A DNA stretch of 64,000 nt, from NCBI RefSeq assembly GCF_007741475.1, contig NZ_CP036261.1, forward strand, positions 6,201,798-6,265,797. The letters run 5' to 3'. The DNA is from Rosistilla ulvae. Its GTDB lineage: Bacteria > Planctomycetota > Planctomycetia > Pirellulales > Pirellulaceae. Made by a program: the position numbers and the translations under genes. This document shows, in pieces, positions 8,894-18,734 of this stretch; position 1 is the stretch's first letter; each line of letters begins with the position of its first letter. The notes under the pieces were generated by a model. It saw only the letters and a program-made list of their open reading frames with translations, ran no database searches and had not been told where the DNA came from.

Positions 8894-9364
8894 TTATTGA
8901 AAAGCCATCTTTCTTTTCCATCGCCGGAACGTGAACTGCGGCTGCTCGCGAGTCTCGACGACCTGCCACTGGTCGGTATCAAAAGCGGGGAAGTACGCAT
9001 CGCCACGGTACTGTCCGTGTATCGTACTCAGGTACATCTGGTCGGCGACGTCGAGCGCTTGTTCGTAGATCGAACTGCCACCGGCGATGAAGATTTGTTT
9101 GCCCAGGGCTTTGGCTATCGCGATCGCTTTGTCGAACGACGTCGCCACCGGAATCTCATCGAGTTTCGCAGTCCGTGAAACGACGATCAACGAGGTTTCC
9201 GGAGCCACATCTTTGCCAAAGATCTCATAGGTTTTCCGCCCCATGATCACCGTTTGGCCGGCGACAAAGTCGAGGTATTGCTGGTATTCAGCGGGTACGT
9301 TCCAGGGCATTCCATTTTCGCTGCCGATCACGCGTTCTTCGCTCATCGCGGAGATGATAATCAT
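8894..9364 (-). CDS. folA: Dihydrofolate reductase
   Basis: 156 residues from the ATG at 9364, the usual DHFR length. Reduces dihydrofolate to tetrahydrofolate with NADPH. Visible signatures are MIIISAMSEERVIGSENGMPW (start, Trp-containing active-site loop), VIMGRKTYEIFG (NADPH-binding helix), SLIVVSRT, and IFIAGGSSIYEQAL (the conserved GG-x-x-x-Y segment), followed by the closing strand. The frame is open further upstream to 9433, but those extra residues do not resemble DHFR. The gene lies upstream of the metal operon on the same strand with a 76-bp gap. Confidence 0.95.
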   Translation of the reverse strand: MIIISAMSEERVIGSENGMPWNVPAEYQQYLDFVAGQTVIMGRKTYEIFGKDVAPETSLIVVSRTAKLDEIPVATSFDKAIAIAKALGKQIFIAGGSSIYEQALDVADQMYLSTIHGQYRGDAYFPAFDTDQWQVVETREQPQFTFRRWKRKMAFQ

Positions 9365-9496
9365 GCCTGAAGAAGTTCCTTGCTTAAGGGATCTGCAAAA
9401 CCACACTTTGCCTTGGCTGCAGATTCTCGGCAAGCGGGCAAGCGAGTTTGGATCGCAACGAACTCGATCGGCAACCGCATCGCTGGCGGAGGGCGT

Positions 9497-9895
9497 TTAG
9501 AAATTCGGGTCGTAATAAAACCTGAGGGCGACAATTTTACGGTTTTTCCAAGTCGAAACTTGAACTTGTTCGGGCCAGAACTTCGATCCGTCGATCATGT
9601 CCGCCTTGATCGTATACTCGGCCATCGTGACGCCGTTGCCGTCGCCATCGTCCGACGCGACAGCGATCGACCCGATGTCGACACCATGGAACTGCTTCAC
9701 CTGCGTTAGGAACTGCTTCTCGAAAGCAATCATGTTCGACTTCCCCTCACGCCGCGAACCATCGCCTTCAATTTGGTAAGCGTCGTCGGCGTAGTAGTCC
9801 TCCATGACTTCGAGGAACTCTCCCTTGGCACAACGTTTTACAAACGTTCGCTGCATTTCTAACAGTTCGCTCTTGGGCGTTGCGGCATCGGTCAT
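9497..9895 (-). CDS. SnoaL-like / NTF2-fold protein
   Basis: 132 residues with the pattern of the cone-shaped SnoaL/NTF2-like superfamily: an N-terminal helix (LLEMQRTFVKRCAKGEFLEVMEDYYADDAYQ) and curved-sheet strands ending in VALRFYYDPNF. Members range from small-molecule isomerases and hydrolases to stress or ligand-binding proteins, so no activity is assigned. A purine-rich GATGAGGG lies just upstream of the ATG at 9895. The gene is on the same strand as folA, 132 bp upstream of it. Confidence 0.75.
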   Translation of the reverse strand: MTDAATPKSELLEMQRTFVKRCAKGEFLEVMEDYYADDAYQIEGDGSRREGKSNMIAFEKQFLTQVKQFHGVDIGSIAVASDDGDGNGVTMAEYTIKADMIDGSKFWPEQVQVSTWKNRKIVALRFYYDPNF

Positions 9896-10300
9896 CTTGA
9901 ACCCTCATCGTTTGAGTTCTACGCGTCGGCCTTGCAGACATGCTGCAGGTCGAAATCATCGGGTGACTTCTGGATCGCTGCTCGCATTCGCTTGGCAGCG
10001 TTAAGCGGAATAGATCGCCGGCGGATCGAGGTGTTATTCACCCCGCAGCCATAACGCGAAAAGAGTTTTTGGCCAGAAGTCGAAAAGAAAGAAAAGTGCG
10101 TATTTAAATGGAGCGAACAACACAAAAAATGCGAGCGGTCCTTTATCGATCGATGCTGCGTTCGGGCTGGAACGTACATGCCGAACTTCCATTCTCGAAA
10201 CCCGCTTGAGTCCAGTCAATCAAATTCGCGCCGCGCCCGCTTGTAATTTGTCGGAAATCGAGTTTTGATGACGGAGGTTCTTTTGGTGGATAGATGTCTG
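9896..10300. other. Intergenic stretch, possible tiny ORF only
   Basis: No convincing gene is seen. A minus-strand frame of about 40 codons ending near 9919 (GTG near 10039; product with RRRSIPLNAAKRMRAAIQK) has protein-like composition but no recognisable family and no clear ribosome-binding site. It is noted as possible, not called. Confidence 0.4.
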
Positions 10301-13300
10301 TCATAATACGTGTCGCCGTGGTTCCTCGGATCGGCGGCCGAGGTTGCCATAGCGATGGTAGTCGACGCAGACACTTTGCTCGCGAACATAGTGCAGCAGT
10401 TCGTAACGGCCGTCGCTGAGGACGGGTGTCTGGCAGATGTAGACGTTGTGTTGGTTTGCCGCTTCGCGAATCGCAGGGTCGACCGTCACGTCGGGTGTCA
10501 TCCGTATCCGCAGGACCTCTCCCTCTTGGATCGCGTCGATCCATTGTTGCGTCGACTCTTCGATCATCTCGATCCGCGCCGCCCAGTCGGCCGTCAAAAA
10601 TTCAACCAGTTCGACCAGCGCCGCTGCTTCGCCCGGTCGATGGCTGAGCGTGATCCGACACCCCGCAGCATGCGCCGCGGCGATGCAGCGGACGATGTCC
10701 AGCGGACGATCGGTCGGTCCAATGCCGATCCGCAGCGCGGGAATCGGGCGATAGCGGCGTAGGTTGTCTTGACCGACTAGCCGCACGCTGTCGTGTTGTT
10801 GGCGATACTCTTCGGTCGCCCAGTGGTCGTAACTGGCTAGCGCCGTCTGCAACCGATCGATCACCGATTTGGTGGTCTCTGTGCCGCCGCAGCGCTCGAT
10901 CAACGCGGATGTATCGGCAGCCTGCAGGCTCTCGCGCATCGACTGCAATGCCGGCAGCCCGAAGCGATGTGCATTGAACATCTGCGGATGGTCGACCTGG
11001 TCGCGGAGCTTCATCAGCGACGCGACGTAATGTGGGCCGCCCGCTTTGATTCCCGGACCAAAGGCGCTTTTGCCAAGCCCGCCAAAGGGTTGCCGCAACA
11101 CGATCGCGCCGGTTGTCGAACGGTTGATGTAGAGGTTGCCGGCTTGGATCTGTTCCCGCCACAGTTCTTGTTCGCGATCGTCCAGGCTCTCCAGCCCGCT
11201 TGTCAAACCGAAGCCTGTCGCATTAACAAGTCGAATCGCTTGCTCTAACTTGCGAAACGGCATCACGCCTAACACCGGGCCAAACAGTTCGGTCATGTGT
11301 GTGAAGCTACCCGGTTGAACATTCCACTTGATCCCGGGGCGATAGAGTTGCGGATTGTCGTCGCACGGTTCGGGCATCACCAACCAAGACTCTCCCGGTT
11401 CGAGTTCTTTGAGCCCGCGAGCCAGTTCGCCGCTGGGAGGTCGGATCAGCGGACCAACGCGCGTTTGCAGTTCCCACGCCGAACCAACGATCATGCTCTT
11501 GCAAGCGTCGGCCAGCATCTCGCGAAACGACTCGTCTTCAAAGACCTCCTCTTCGAGCAGCAGCAGCGAAGTTGCACTGCACTTCTGGCCGCTGTGGCCA
11601 AAGGCCGATTGCAAAACGTGTTTGATCGCCAGGTCCCGGTCGGACAAACCGGTCACGATCGTCGCGTTTTTGCCTCCGGTCTCGGCGGCTAAAGCGAGGT
11701 CGGGCCGGATCCGCAGCATCGACTCAGCCGTCTCGGTTCCGCCGGTCAAGATCACGATGTCGACCTCGGGGTTCTCGACAAGTCGGCGGCCTGCGTCGCT
11801 GCCACGGCAGGGAACCAATTGCAGCACTTCGCGCGGCACGCCGGCGTCCCAGAACGCTTGGCACATCAGATAGGCTGGCAGCACCGTTTCCGATGCCGGT
11901 TTCAACAGCACCGTGTTGCCGGCGGCCAGCGCCGCCGCGACGCCTCCGCAGGGGATCGCGATCGGGAAGTTCCAGGGGCTGATCACCGCGACCACTCCGG
12001 CGCCCGACGCTTCGACCTGTGGCGATTGATACGCTTGGTCGGCGCACAGGCTGTAGAACTCGATGAAGTCGATAGCCTCGCTGACCTCGGGATCGCTTTC
12101 GGCGAGCGTCTTGCCGCCGTCGATGAGCGCTGCGGCCAGCAGGTCGCCACGCTGTTGGCGAAGCAGTTGAGCCGCATCGCGCAAGGTGGCGGAGCGAGCT
12201 TCCGATGGCATCGATCGCCAATTGCGAGGGTCTTGCCGAGCGCAGGCGATTGCCGCGTCGAGATCGTCGCTTGTCGCCATCGCATACCGGCAGGCGATCT
12301 TGCTGGGCCGCGAAGGATCGCGACTTTCGACGATCTCCCGCGCGTCGGTCACTTCGCGTCCGGCGATCGACAGCGGGATCTGCGTTGCCGAATCGTCGCA
12401 GCGATCGCGCCATGACGCCAGCAATTCCTGAGCCCAGCGGCTGTTCTGTGGCAGCGACCAATCGGTGTTCGGTTCGTTGATAAACTGCTGCCACGTATCG
12501 CCCACCTCTGGCCTCGCGGGAACTTGGCTGCGATCCTGCTGGCGCCGCGGTTTGGTCGTGACCGAATCGATCGCCACCAGCGACGCGCGAAAACCGTCGG
12601 CCAGCGTTTGCCAGGTCTCGGTGCCCGGTTGCAATTGAAACGCGTAGCGGAGAAAGTTTTCCGGCCCCGTGTTTTCGTCCAGTCGGCGGATCAGATAACC
12701 GATCGCGTATAGGAAGTCGGTTTGCTCGCAAGCCGGCGCGTACAACAGCATGCTGCCGGTCAGTTCCAGTAGCGCGCGACGCTGCTGATTCGCCATCCCC
12801 TCGAGCATCTCAAACTGCACGCGCTGCAGCGCATCGGCTTCGGTCGCCCAAATCGCTGCCAAGGCGATGTCGAACAGGTTGTGCGATGCGACACCCAATC
12901 GCAACGCGGCCGAATTCTCTGGAGCCAAGATCGTGCGGATCATCCGCTTGTAGTTTGCGTCGGTTTCGTGTTTTGTTGTGTAGGGAGCTTGTGGCCAGCC
13001 TTCGGTCGACGCTTCGACGCGTTCCATCTCCATGTTCGCTCCTTTGACCACGCGGATCGTCAACGGCAATCCGCCGGCGGCGGTCCGCCGCTGCGCCCAT
13101 TGAGCCAGATCTTGCAAGACCTCAAACGAATCGGGGATGTACGATTGCAACGCGATCCCGGCGCGGACCTGCGACAGTTCGGGGCGATCGAGCGTCCGCT
13201 TCAGCACATCGACTGTCAGATGCAGGTCGCGATATTCCTCCATGTCCAGATAGACGAACTTGCTGGTCTGCGAGCCGTCGCGTCGTTGGAAGGTCTGTCG

Positions 13301-14029
13301 CATCGCGGCGCGATAGAGTAGTTCCAGCCGGTCGACGATCACGCTTTCGGTATGCGTCCTAGCCAGCGTCGAGATCTGCGAATAGATCGTCGAAACCTTG
13401 ACCGAGATGCATTCGATCTCGGGCATCTGCAGCGCCGCGAGATACTTTTTCAGCCGCGTCCGCGTTTCGTTCTCGCCCAGCAACGCCTCGCCCAGCAGCG
13501 AGACGTTCATCCGGATCCCTTCGCGTTGCCGCTCGCGGAGATGCTTTTCCAGGACCTCCTTCTCCGCCGGCAGGATCACGTTGGCCGTCTCGTGCCGCAT
13601 CTTGTCTTTGACCATCGGCACGGCGACGCCGGGCAGGTAGCCGCCGAAGGTTTGGAACCCACGCAGCAGCGTGCGGTCCAGTGGGCTGAAGAATCGCGGC
13701 ACGCCTTGGACGTCGAGGATGTGAGTCAGTTGGTCGGCGACGCGTTGCGGAACGTCGGTTCGGAACGCTTGGTCGGTCATCTCGACAAGTGTCGCTTTGT
13801 CCTCTTGGTGTCCGATCATGCGGTCGAGTTCGGATTGTTGGCGGTGTTCGGCCGGCGTCAGTAGTTGGTGGGACCGCTTCAGCAACTGCTGTGCCAGGGC
13901 GATCGCGCGGGCCGCGTCGCGCTGCCACCCGGTCAAGCCGGAGGCCGCCGATTCGGTGGCGGCAACTGCCTCGGGAAGGTTGAGAAAAGGGGACTCTTCC
14001 GCGGTTCGGTCCGAAGCTGAGGATGACAC
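10301..14029 (-). CDS. putA: Bifunctional proline dehydrogenase / P5C dehydrogenase (PutA)
   Basis: About 1242 residues. It oxidises proline to pyrroline-5-carboxylate (FAD domain) and then to glutamate (NAD domain). The PRODH barrel spans roughly 90-470, with LTIRVVKGANMEMERVEAS and SHNLFDIALA. The aldehyde-dehydrogenase part (from ~560) shows ISPWNFPIAIPCGGVAAALA, the Glu of AAETGGKN and the catalytic Cys of FGHSGQKCSATS. A further ~200 C-terminal residues form an extra domain, as in long PutA proteins. There is no N-terminal ribbon-helix-helix DNA-binding domain, so it is unlikely to be an autoregulator. I place the start at GTG 14029, just after CGGAGAA; an upstream in-frame ATG at 14158 would overlap the divergent Nudix gene by 100 bp. 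Confidence 0.95.
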   Translation of the reverse strand: MSSSASDRTAEESPFLNLPEAVAATESAASGLTGWQRDAARAIALAQQLLKRSHQLLTPAEHRQQSELDRMIGHQEDKATLVEMTDQAFRTDVPQRVADQLTHILDVQGVPRFFSPLDRTLLRGFQTFGGYLPGVAVPMVKDKMRHETANVILPAEKEVLEKHLRERQREGIRMNVSLLGEALLGENETRTRLKKYLAALQMPEIECISVKVSTIYSQISTLARTHTESVIVDRLELLYRAAMRQTFQRRDGSQTSKFVYLDMEEYRDLHLTVDVLKRTLDRPELSQVRAGIALQSYIPDSFEVLQDLAQWAQRRTAAGGLPLTIRVVKGANMEMERVEASTEGWPQAPYTTKHETDANYKRMIRTILAPENSAALRLGVASHNLFDIALAAIWATEADALQRVQFEMLEGMANQQRRALLELTGSMLLYAPACEQTDFLYAIGYLIRRLDENTGPENFLRYAFQLQPGTETWQTLADGFRASLVAIDSVTTKPRRQQDRSQVPARPEVGDTWQQFINEPNTDWSLPQNSRWAQELLASWRDRCDDSATQIPLSIAGREVTDAREIVESRDPSRPSKIACRYAMATSDDLDAAIACARQDPRNWRSMPSEARSATLRDAAQLLRQQRGDLLAAALIDGGKTLAESDPEVSEAIDFIEFYSLCADQAYQSPQVEASGAGVVAVISPWNFPIAIPCGGVAAALAAGNTVLLKPASETVLPAYLMCQAFWDAGVPREVLQLVPCRGSDAGRRLVENPEVDIVILTGGTETAESMLRIRPDLALAAETGGKNATIVTGLSDRDLAIKHVLQSAFGHSGQKCSATSLLLLEEEVFEDESFREMLADACKSMIVGSAWELQTRVGPLIRPPSGELARGLKELEPGESWLVMPEPCDDNPQLYRPGIKWNVQPGSFTHMTELFGPVLGVMPFRKLEQAIRLVNATGFGLTSGLESLDDREQELWREQIQAGNLYINRSTTGAIVLRQPFGGLGKSAFGPGIKAGGPHYVASLMKLRDQVDHPQMFNAHRFGLPALQSMRESLQAADTSALIERCGGTETTKSVIDRLQTALASYDHWATEEYRQQHDSVRLVGQDNLRRYRPIPALRIGIGPTDRPLDIVRCIAAAHAAGCRITLSHRPGEAAALVELVEFLTADWAARIEMIEESTQQWIDAIQEGEVLRIRMTPDVTVDPAIREAANQHNVYICQTPVLSDGRYELLHYVREQSVCVDYHRYGNLGRRSEEPRRHVL

Positions 14030-14058
14030 GGTGTCGATTCTCCGTTTAGAATTGTTAG

Positions 14059-14724
14059 ATGCCAACAAACCAACCCGTCGAACTGCCGCTGCCCGTGCAA
14101 CCGATGACCCGACTGGGTGAACAGCGGTCGCAAACGCGGAACGCTTACAACCAGGCATCGGTCGGGCTCGCTTACGGGCGTCACGCCGGACCGGTTCCGG
14201 GAGACGCGCGTCAAGCGGCAGTTCTTATCATGTTGGCATGGGACGGGGCGCAATGGAACCTGCCGCTGACCAAACGCCCGACCAGTCTGCGACATCACGG
14301 CGGGCAGATCTGTTTCCCCGGCGGCCGTTTAGAGGCGGGCGAATCGGCCGTTGAGGCGGCGGTTCGCGAGTTCGACGAGGAACTGGGGATGGTTCCGGAC
14401 GATCTGCAGGTCTTGGGGCGGTTGTCGACGATGCATGTCTACGCCAGCCACAACGTCGTCACGCCGATCGTTGCGGCGACGCGCCAGTCGATGCAGTTCC
14501 GTCTGGATCCGGTGGAGGTCGACCAGGCGATCATGCTCCCCTGGGACGCGTTGACCGATCAATCGCGGTGGACGATGCGGAGCATGCAGCGGCCGATCTC
14601 CCGCAATCGCCAGGTGGTTGATTCGTTCACGTTCCGATATCGGGCGCTGCAATTTGGCGAGCATCTGATTTGGGGAGCGACCGCGATGATGCTGGCGGAA
14701 CTGTGCCAGGTCGGTTACCGGTAA
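14059..14724 (+). CDS. Nudix hydrolase, CoA pyrophosphatase type
   Basis: 221 residues. The Nudix box GGRLEAGESAVEAAVREFDEELGM matches GX5EX7REUXEEXGU. It is preceded by the CoA-pyrophosphatase signature (LTKRPTSLRHHGGQICFPGG), so the likely substrate is CoA or acyl-CoA, cleaved to 4'-phosphopantetheine and 3',5'-ADP. It is divergent from putA with 29 bp between the preferred starts, so the two promoters probably overlap. An aminotransferase gene follows 119 bp downstream on the same strand. Confidence 0.9.
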   Translation: MPTNQPVELPLPVQPMTRLGEQRSQTRNAYNQASVGLAYGRHAGPVPGDARQAAVLIMLAWDGAQWNLPLTKRPTSLRHHGGQICFPGGRLEAGESAVEAAVREFDEELGMVPDDLQVLGRLSTMHVYASHNVVTPIVAATRQSMQFRLDPVEVDQAIMLPWDALTDQSRWTMRSMQRPISRNRQVVDSFTFRYRALQFGEHLIWGATAMMLAELCQVGYR

Positions 14725-14843
14725 CGCGGGTCCGCGGCAACGCAGACTTTGCTCGATTGTGGCCCTCCCCGAGTCGCACTTTGGCGATTAGGATAACGTG
14801 CCGTAATCGATTTTTTGCCCGATTTCACTACGGTTAACCAGCC

Positions 14844-16028
14844 ATGTTCGAAACGATCCAAACCGCTCCCCCCGACTCGATCCTCGGTCTGACCGAAGCG
14901 TTCCAAAAAGATGCCAATCCCGCCAAGATCAATCTCAGCGTTGGTGTTTATAAGGATCCGTCGGGGCAGACGCCCGTCTTGCGTTGCGTGAAACAGGCTG
15001 AAGAAACGCTGTTGAAGACCGAAACGACCAAGGGCTATCTGGGGATCGATGGCTTGCCAGAGTATCGCCAGCACCTGCATGGGCTGGTCTTTGGCGAACA
15101 GGTGCCCGCGTCGCGAGTCGCCATCGTGCAGACCCCAGGCGGAACCGGAGCCCTTCGTGTCGCGGCCGATCTGATCGCGGGCCAGTTGAAGCCGGCTCAA
15201 ATCTGGCTGTCGAATCCAACTTGGGCCAACCACAACGCGATCTTCACCGCTGCGGGCGTTGGCGTGCAGTCTTACGCCTACCTCAACGCTGAGAAGACCG
15301 GGCTCGATTTCGACGCAATGCTCGAGGATTTGAAGACCAAGCCGCGGACGGGCGACGTCGTTCTGTTGCACGCTTGCTGCCACAACCCGACGGGCGTCGA
15401 TCCGACAGCGGAGCAATGGGCTCAGATCGCCGAGGTCGTTCGCGAGCGCGGGCTGCTGCCGCTTGTCGATTTCGCCTACCAAGGCTTTGGCCAAGGGATC
15501 ACCGAAGACGCCGTTGGGATTCGCACGCTGCTGCAGACTTGCGACGAGATGCTGGTCGCGAGTTCCTTCTCGAAAAACTTTGGACTCTACAGCGAGCGCG
15601 TCGGCGGTTTGTCGCTTGTCGCAAAGAATCCGGCAGAGGCGACGGCGGCGCTGAGCCAGTTGAAGCGTGTCGTCCGAACGAATTACAGCAATCCGCCGCG
15701 GCATGGTGGAGCGATCGTTGCCACCGTGCTGAGCAGTCCCGAATTGACGACGCTGTGGCACGAAGAGGTCGCCGAGATGCGGAACCGGATCGCTGCGATG
15801 CGGAGCCAGTTTGTGGCGCAGATGCACCAGCGGCAAAGCAAGCGAGACTTTTCGTTTTTGCTGTCGCAGAGCGGAATGTTTTCGTTCAGCGGGCTGAACC
15901 CGATGCAAGTCGATCAGCTGCGGAACGAATACGCGATCTATATCGTTGGCAGCGGGCGGATCAACGTCGCCGGTATGACCGACGAAAATCTGCCGCGTCT
16001 GTGCGACGCTGTCGCTGCGGTTCTCTAA
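14844..16028 (+). CDS. Aspartate/aromatic aminotransferase (class I, subgroup Ia)
   Basis: 394 residues, standard length. A PLP enzyme exchanging amino groups between aspartate or aromatic amino acids and 2-oxoglutarate. The start MFETIQTAPPDSILGLTEAF and KINLSVGVYKD are characteristic of the AspC/TyrB subgroup. Also visible are HACCHNPTGVDPT, the Asp-x-x-Tyr of VDFAYQGFGQG, the PLP lysine in SSFSKNFGLYSERVG, and the substrate-binding Arg in SGRINVAGM. AspC and TyrB cannot be separated by eye. It lies 119 bp after the Nudix gene and is probably transcribed with it or from its own promoter. Confidence 0.93.
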   Translation: MFETIQTAPPDSILGLTEAFQKDANPAKINLSVGVYKDPSGQTPVLRCVKQAEETLLKTETTKGYLGIDGLPEYRQHLHGLVFGEQVPASRVAIVQTPGGTGALRVAADLIAGQLKPAQIWLSNPTWANHNAIFTAAGVGVQSYAYLNAEKTGLDFDAMLEDLKTKPRTGDVVLLHACCHNPTGVDPTAEQWAQIAEVVRERGLLPLVDFAYQGFGQGITEDAVGIRTLLQTCDEMLVASSFSKNFGLYSERVGGLSLVAKNPAEATAALSQLKRVVRTNYSNPPRHGGAIVATVLSSPELTTLWHEEVAEMRNRIAAMRSQFVAQMHQRQSKRDFSFLLSQSGMFSFSGLNPMQVDQLRNEYAIYIVGSGRINVAGMTDENLPRLCDAVAAVL

Positions 16029-16131
16029 TCGCGAATCGCCTGCAACGCTCTGGCGGTCGAATTCAAGAAGCGAGGGATCGGATCGATCCTTCGCTGGCGG
16101 GCTGGCACATCGCGCCGATCGCGAGCTGACG

Positions 16132-16434
16132 CTATTTGCTTGTTGCCAGCGTTTGCAATTGTTGATCGATTTGCTGTGGATCGATCTGAGTGGCCGCGAT
16201 GGTTTTGCGGCGGTGCGTGTCGCCCGAGATGATCTCGAGTTGACTCTTGCTGATGCCCAGAGTTTTGGCCAGCAGTTTGATGATCGCCGCGTTGGCTTTG
16301 CCCTTCTCGGGAGCTTGTGTTACGGCGACGCGAAGGGCTCCATCGTGCTGGCCGCCGACTTCATTGCGTCGGCTGCCAGCGGAAACGTGGATCGCGAATA
16401 TCAATTGGTTTTCGCGGGGCGTTGTTTCGATCAT
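16132..16434 (-). CDS. DUF167 (YggU-type) protein
   Basis: 100 residues of the DUF167/YggU family: HVSAGSRRNEVGG, LRVAVTQAPEKGKANAAIIKLLAK and LEIISGDTHRRKTI are the recognised blocks. Structures are known but the biochemical function is not. It starts only 9 bp after the leuD stop on the same strand, so it is probably the last cistron of a leuC-leuD operon. The Gln-rich tail (IDPQQIDQQLQT) is unremarkable. Confidence 0.9.
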   Translation of the reverse strand: MIETTPRENQLIFAIHVSAGSRRNEVGGQHDGALRVAVTQAPEKGKANAAIIKLLAKTLGISKSQLEIISGDTHRRKTIAATQIDPQQIDQQLQTLATSK

Positions 16435-16443
16435 CGCCTGGGA

Positions 16444-17028
16444 CTAGAGCGCGGCTTCGTAGGCCGAGATCTTCGCTTCGTGTTCCAGAGTCATCGCGAT
16501 ATCGTCGAGGCCGTTTAGCATGTTGTGCCGCCGCGACGGTTCAACTTCAAACGTGCGATCGAATCCCTGGCCGTCGCTGATGGTGTTGTTTTCCAGGTCG
16601 ACGGTCAGTTGGTAGCCTTCGATTTGTTCGGTGCGACGGAACAATTCTTCGATGTCTTCTTCGCTGAGCACGATCGGCAGGACGCCGTTCTTGAAGCAGT
16701 TGTTGAAGAAGATGTCGGCGAACGAGGGGGCGAGGACGGCGCGGAAACCGTAATCGTCCAGGGCCCAAACGGCATGCTCGCGGCTCGATCCGTTTCCGAA
16801 GTTGCGGCGGGTGATCAGGACCGACGCGCCTTTGGCCGCGGGTTGATTCAGTTCGAAGTCGGGGTTGTCCGAACCGTCTTCGTTGAACCGCCAATCGAAG
16901 AACAGAAACTGGCCGAAGCCGGTTCGTTCGATCCGCTTCAGGAATTGTTTGGGGATGATTTGGTCGGTGTCGACGTTGGCGCGATCCATCGTCGCGACGA
17001 GGCCGGTGTGCTTTGTGAACTTTTGCAT
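16444..17028 (-). CDS. leuD: 3-isopropylmalate dehydratase, small subunit
   Basis: 194 residues, normal for LeuD. The swivelling subunit that, with LeuC, isomerises 2- to 3-isopropylmalate in leucine synthesis. The N-terminal [21 protein letters not shown] and the substrate-loop [20 protein letters not shown] are diagnostic. It lies 100 bp downstream of leuC, in operon order leuC-leuD-yggU. Confidence 0.97.
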   Translation of the reverse strand: MQKFTKHTGLVATMDRANVDTDQIIPKQFLKRIERTGFGQFLFFDWRFNEDGSDNPDFELNQPAAKGASVLITRRNFGNGSSREHAVWALDDYGFRAVLAPSFADIFFNNCFKNGVLPIVLSEEDIEELFRRTEQIEGYQLTVDLENNTISDGQGFDRTFEVEPSRRHNMLNGLDDIAMTLEHEAKISAYEAAL

Positions 17029-17128
17029 GGAATTGAATGCAGCTTTTTAATCGGTGAGTTTTGATGGTCGGGAGTAATTCGCGACGCCCGACCGCGTGGC
17101 GATCGGGCGAATCGGCGGATGTCGTCGG

Positions 17129-18559
17129 CTAGCTCTTGAAGTCCCACTGGCGGACGTCGGTGAAGTGACCGGCGACGGCGGCAGCGGTTGCCATCTCTGG
17201 GCTGACCAAGTGCGTGCGGCCTCCCTTGCCCTGGCGTCCTTCAAAGTTGCGGTTGCTGGTGCTGGCACAGCGTTCGCCCGGAGCAAGTTTGTCGGGGTTC
17301 ATCGCCAAGCACATGCTGCAGCCCGCTTCACGCCAATCGAAGCCAGCTTCTTTGAAGATCACATCCAGGCCTTCTTCTTCGGCTTGTCGTTTGACTTTGC
17401 CGCTGCCTGGAACAACCATCGCGTTGACACTACCGCTGACCTTGTGCCCCTTGGCGACTGCCGCGGCGGCTCGCAAGTCTTCGATCCGTGCATTGGTGCA
17501 CGAGCCGATGAAGACGCGGTCGATATGGACGTCGGTCAGCGATTTGCCGGCGGTCAGGCCCATGTACTCGAGCGCTTGAGCTGTCGATTTTTGTTCGGTC
17601 GGGTCGGTCGAATCGCCTGGCGACGGGATCCGGTCCATCACGCTGATCACTTGGCCGGGGTTGGTTCCCCAGGTGATTTGCGGTTGGATGTCGGAACCTT
17701 GGAAGACCTCGCTGCGGTCGTAGGTGGCCCCGGGGTCGCTTGGCAGTTGCTTCCACTTCTCGACAGCGGCGTCGAAGTCCTTGGGGGCTTCGGGCTTGCC
17801 GCGGAGATACTCAAAGGTGAGCTCGTCGGGAGCGATCAGGCCGGCGCGAGCACCCGCTTCGATCGACATATTGCAGACCGTCATCCGCTCTTCCATCGAG
17901 AATTTGCGGATCGGATCGCCTGTGAATTCCAGCACGTACCCGGTTCCCCCGGCGGTGCCGATCTTGCCGATCAGATACAGGATCGTGTCCTTTGCTGTCA
18001 CGCCGCGGGGAAGGTCCCCTTCGACACGCAGTTCAAAAGTCTTGGGCTTGTATTGCAGCAGGGTCTGCGTCGCCAGGACGTGCTCGACTTCGCTGGTGCC
18101 GATACCGAAAGCCAACGATCCAAACGCACCGTGCGTCGCGGTGTGGCTGTCGCCGCAGACGATCGTCATGCCGGGCTGAGTGAAGCCGTTTTCGGGGCCG
18201 ATGACGTGTACGATCCCTTGGCGAACGTCGTCGATATCGAACAACTGGACGCCAAATTCTTTGCAGTTGTTGCGCAGGGTGTCAATCTGCTTGCGAGCGA
18301 TCGGGTCGGCGATCGGCAGGCTGCGGTCGCTGGTTGGGACGTTGTGATCGGGAGTCGCGATCGTGCGGCTGGGCTGGCGCACCTTTCGACCGGCGATCCG
18401 CAAACCTTCAAACGCCTGTGGGCTGGTCACTTCGTGGACCAGGTGCAGGTCGATATAAAGGATCGTCTGTTTGCCAGGTTCGCTGTGAACAACATGGTTG
18501 TCCCAGATCTTTTCAAACATCGTGCGGGGCTGTCCCCCGCTGCTTTGTGCTGTTGTCAT
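17129..18559 (-). CDS. leuC: 3-isopropylmalate dehydratase, large subunit
   Basis: 476 residues. The catalytic Fe-S subunit, an aconitase-family hydro-lyase. Cluster-ligand Cys residues are visible in [12 protein letters not shown] and [30 protein letters not shown] and the closing [16 protein letters not shown] are typical. The ATG at 18559 gives a 13-residue extension before [11 protein letters not shown]; an ATG at 18520 would match the usual LeuC start more closely. A 14-bp hairpin lies ~100 bp upstream. Confidence 0.97.
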   Translation of the reverse strand: MTTAQSSGGQPRTMFEKIWDNHVVHSEPGKQTILYIDLHLVHEVTSPQAFEGLRIAGRKVRQPSRTIATPDHNVPTSDRSLPIADPIARKQIDTLRNNCKEFGVQLFDIDDVRQGIVHVIGPENGFTQPGMTIVCGDSHTATHGAFGSLAFGIGTSEVEHVLATQTLLQYKPKTFELRVEGDLPRGVTAKDTILYLIGKIGTAGGTGYVLEFTGDPIRKFSMEERMTVCNMSIEAGARAGLIAPDELTFEYLRGKPEAPKDFDAAVEKWKQLPSDPGATYDRSEVFQGSDIQPQITWGTNPGQVISVMDRIPSPGDSTDPTEQKSTAQALEYMGLTAGKSLTDVHIDRVFIGSCTNARIEDLRAAAAVAKGHKVSGSVNAMVVPGSGKVKRQAEEEGLDVIFKEAGFDWREAGCSMCLAMNPDKLAPGERCASTSNRNFEGRQGKGGRTHLVSPEMATAAAVAGHFTDVRQWDFKS

Positions 18560-18656
18560 CAGTTGCCGAGACGCCAGGAGCGCCGCTGAGGTTCGGGATT
18601 TTCTAAAACACTATTGTATTTGCCGGGGGAGTTTCTCGGTATGGGGGACAGATTTT

Positions 18657-18691
18657 GGCCGCTGGGATGCTCGGGGTGCATCCCAGCGGCC
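18657..18691. repeat. Perfect 14-bp inverted repeat upstream of leuC
   Basis: Arms ggccgctgggatgc (18657-18670) and its exact complement (18678-18691) are separated by seven bases. No T-run follows on either side, so it is not a clear terminator. It could be a dispersed palindrome, an operator or part of a leuC leader; nothing in the sequence decides. Confidence 0.6.
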
Positions 18692-18734
18692 ATTCGTCGC
18701 CCGGTCTGGCGCATCGAGGATTTGCGGCGGCCTG

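Noticed and set aside
8818-9006. Extended start of the His-rich exported protein
   Set aside because: The upstream residues overlap folA and precede, rather than contain, a signal peptide; the ATG at 8817 gives a clean one.
14715-15908. Long minus-strand frame (397 codons) opposite the aminotransferase
   Set aside because: Antisense shadow; the plus-strand aminotransferase has its full motif set.
17096-18589. Long plus-strand frame (497 codons) opposite leuC
   Set aside because: Complementary-strand shadow of a strongly recognised LeuC; composition reflects the codon bias of the real gene.
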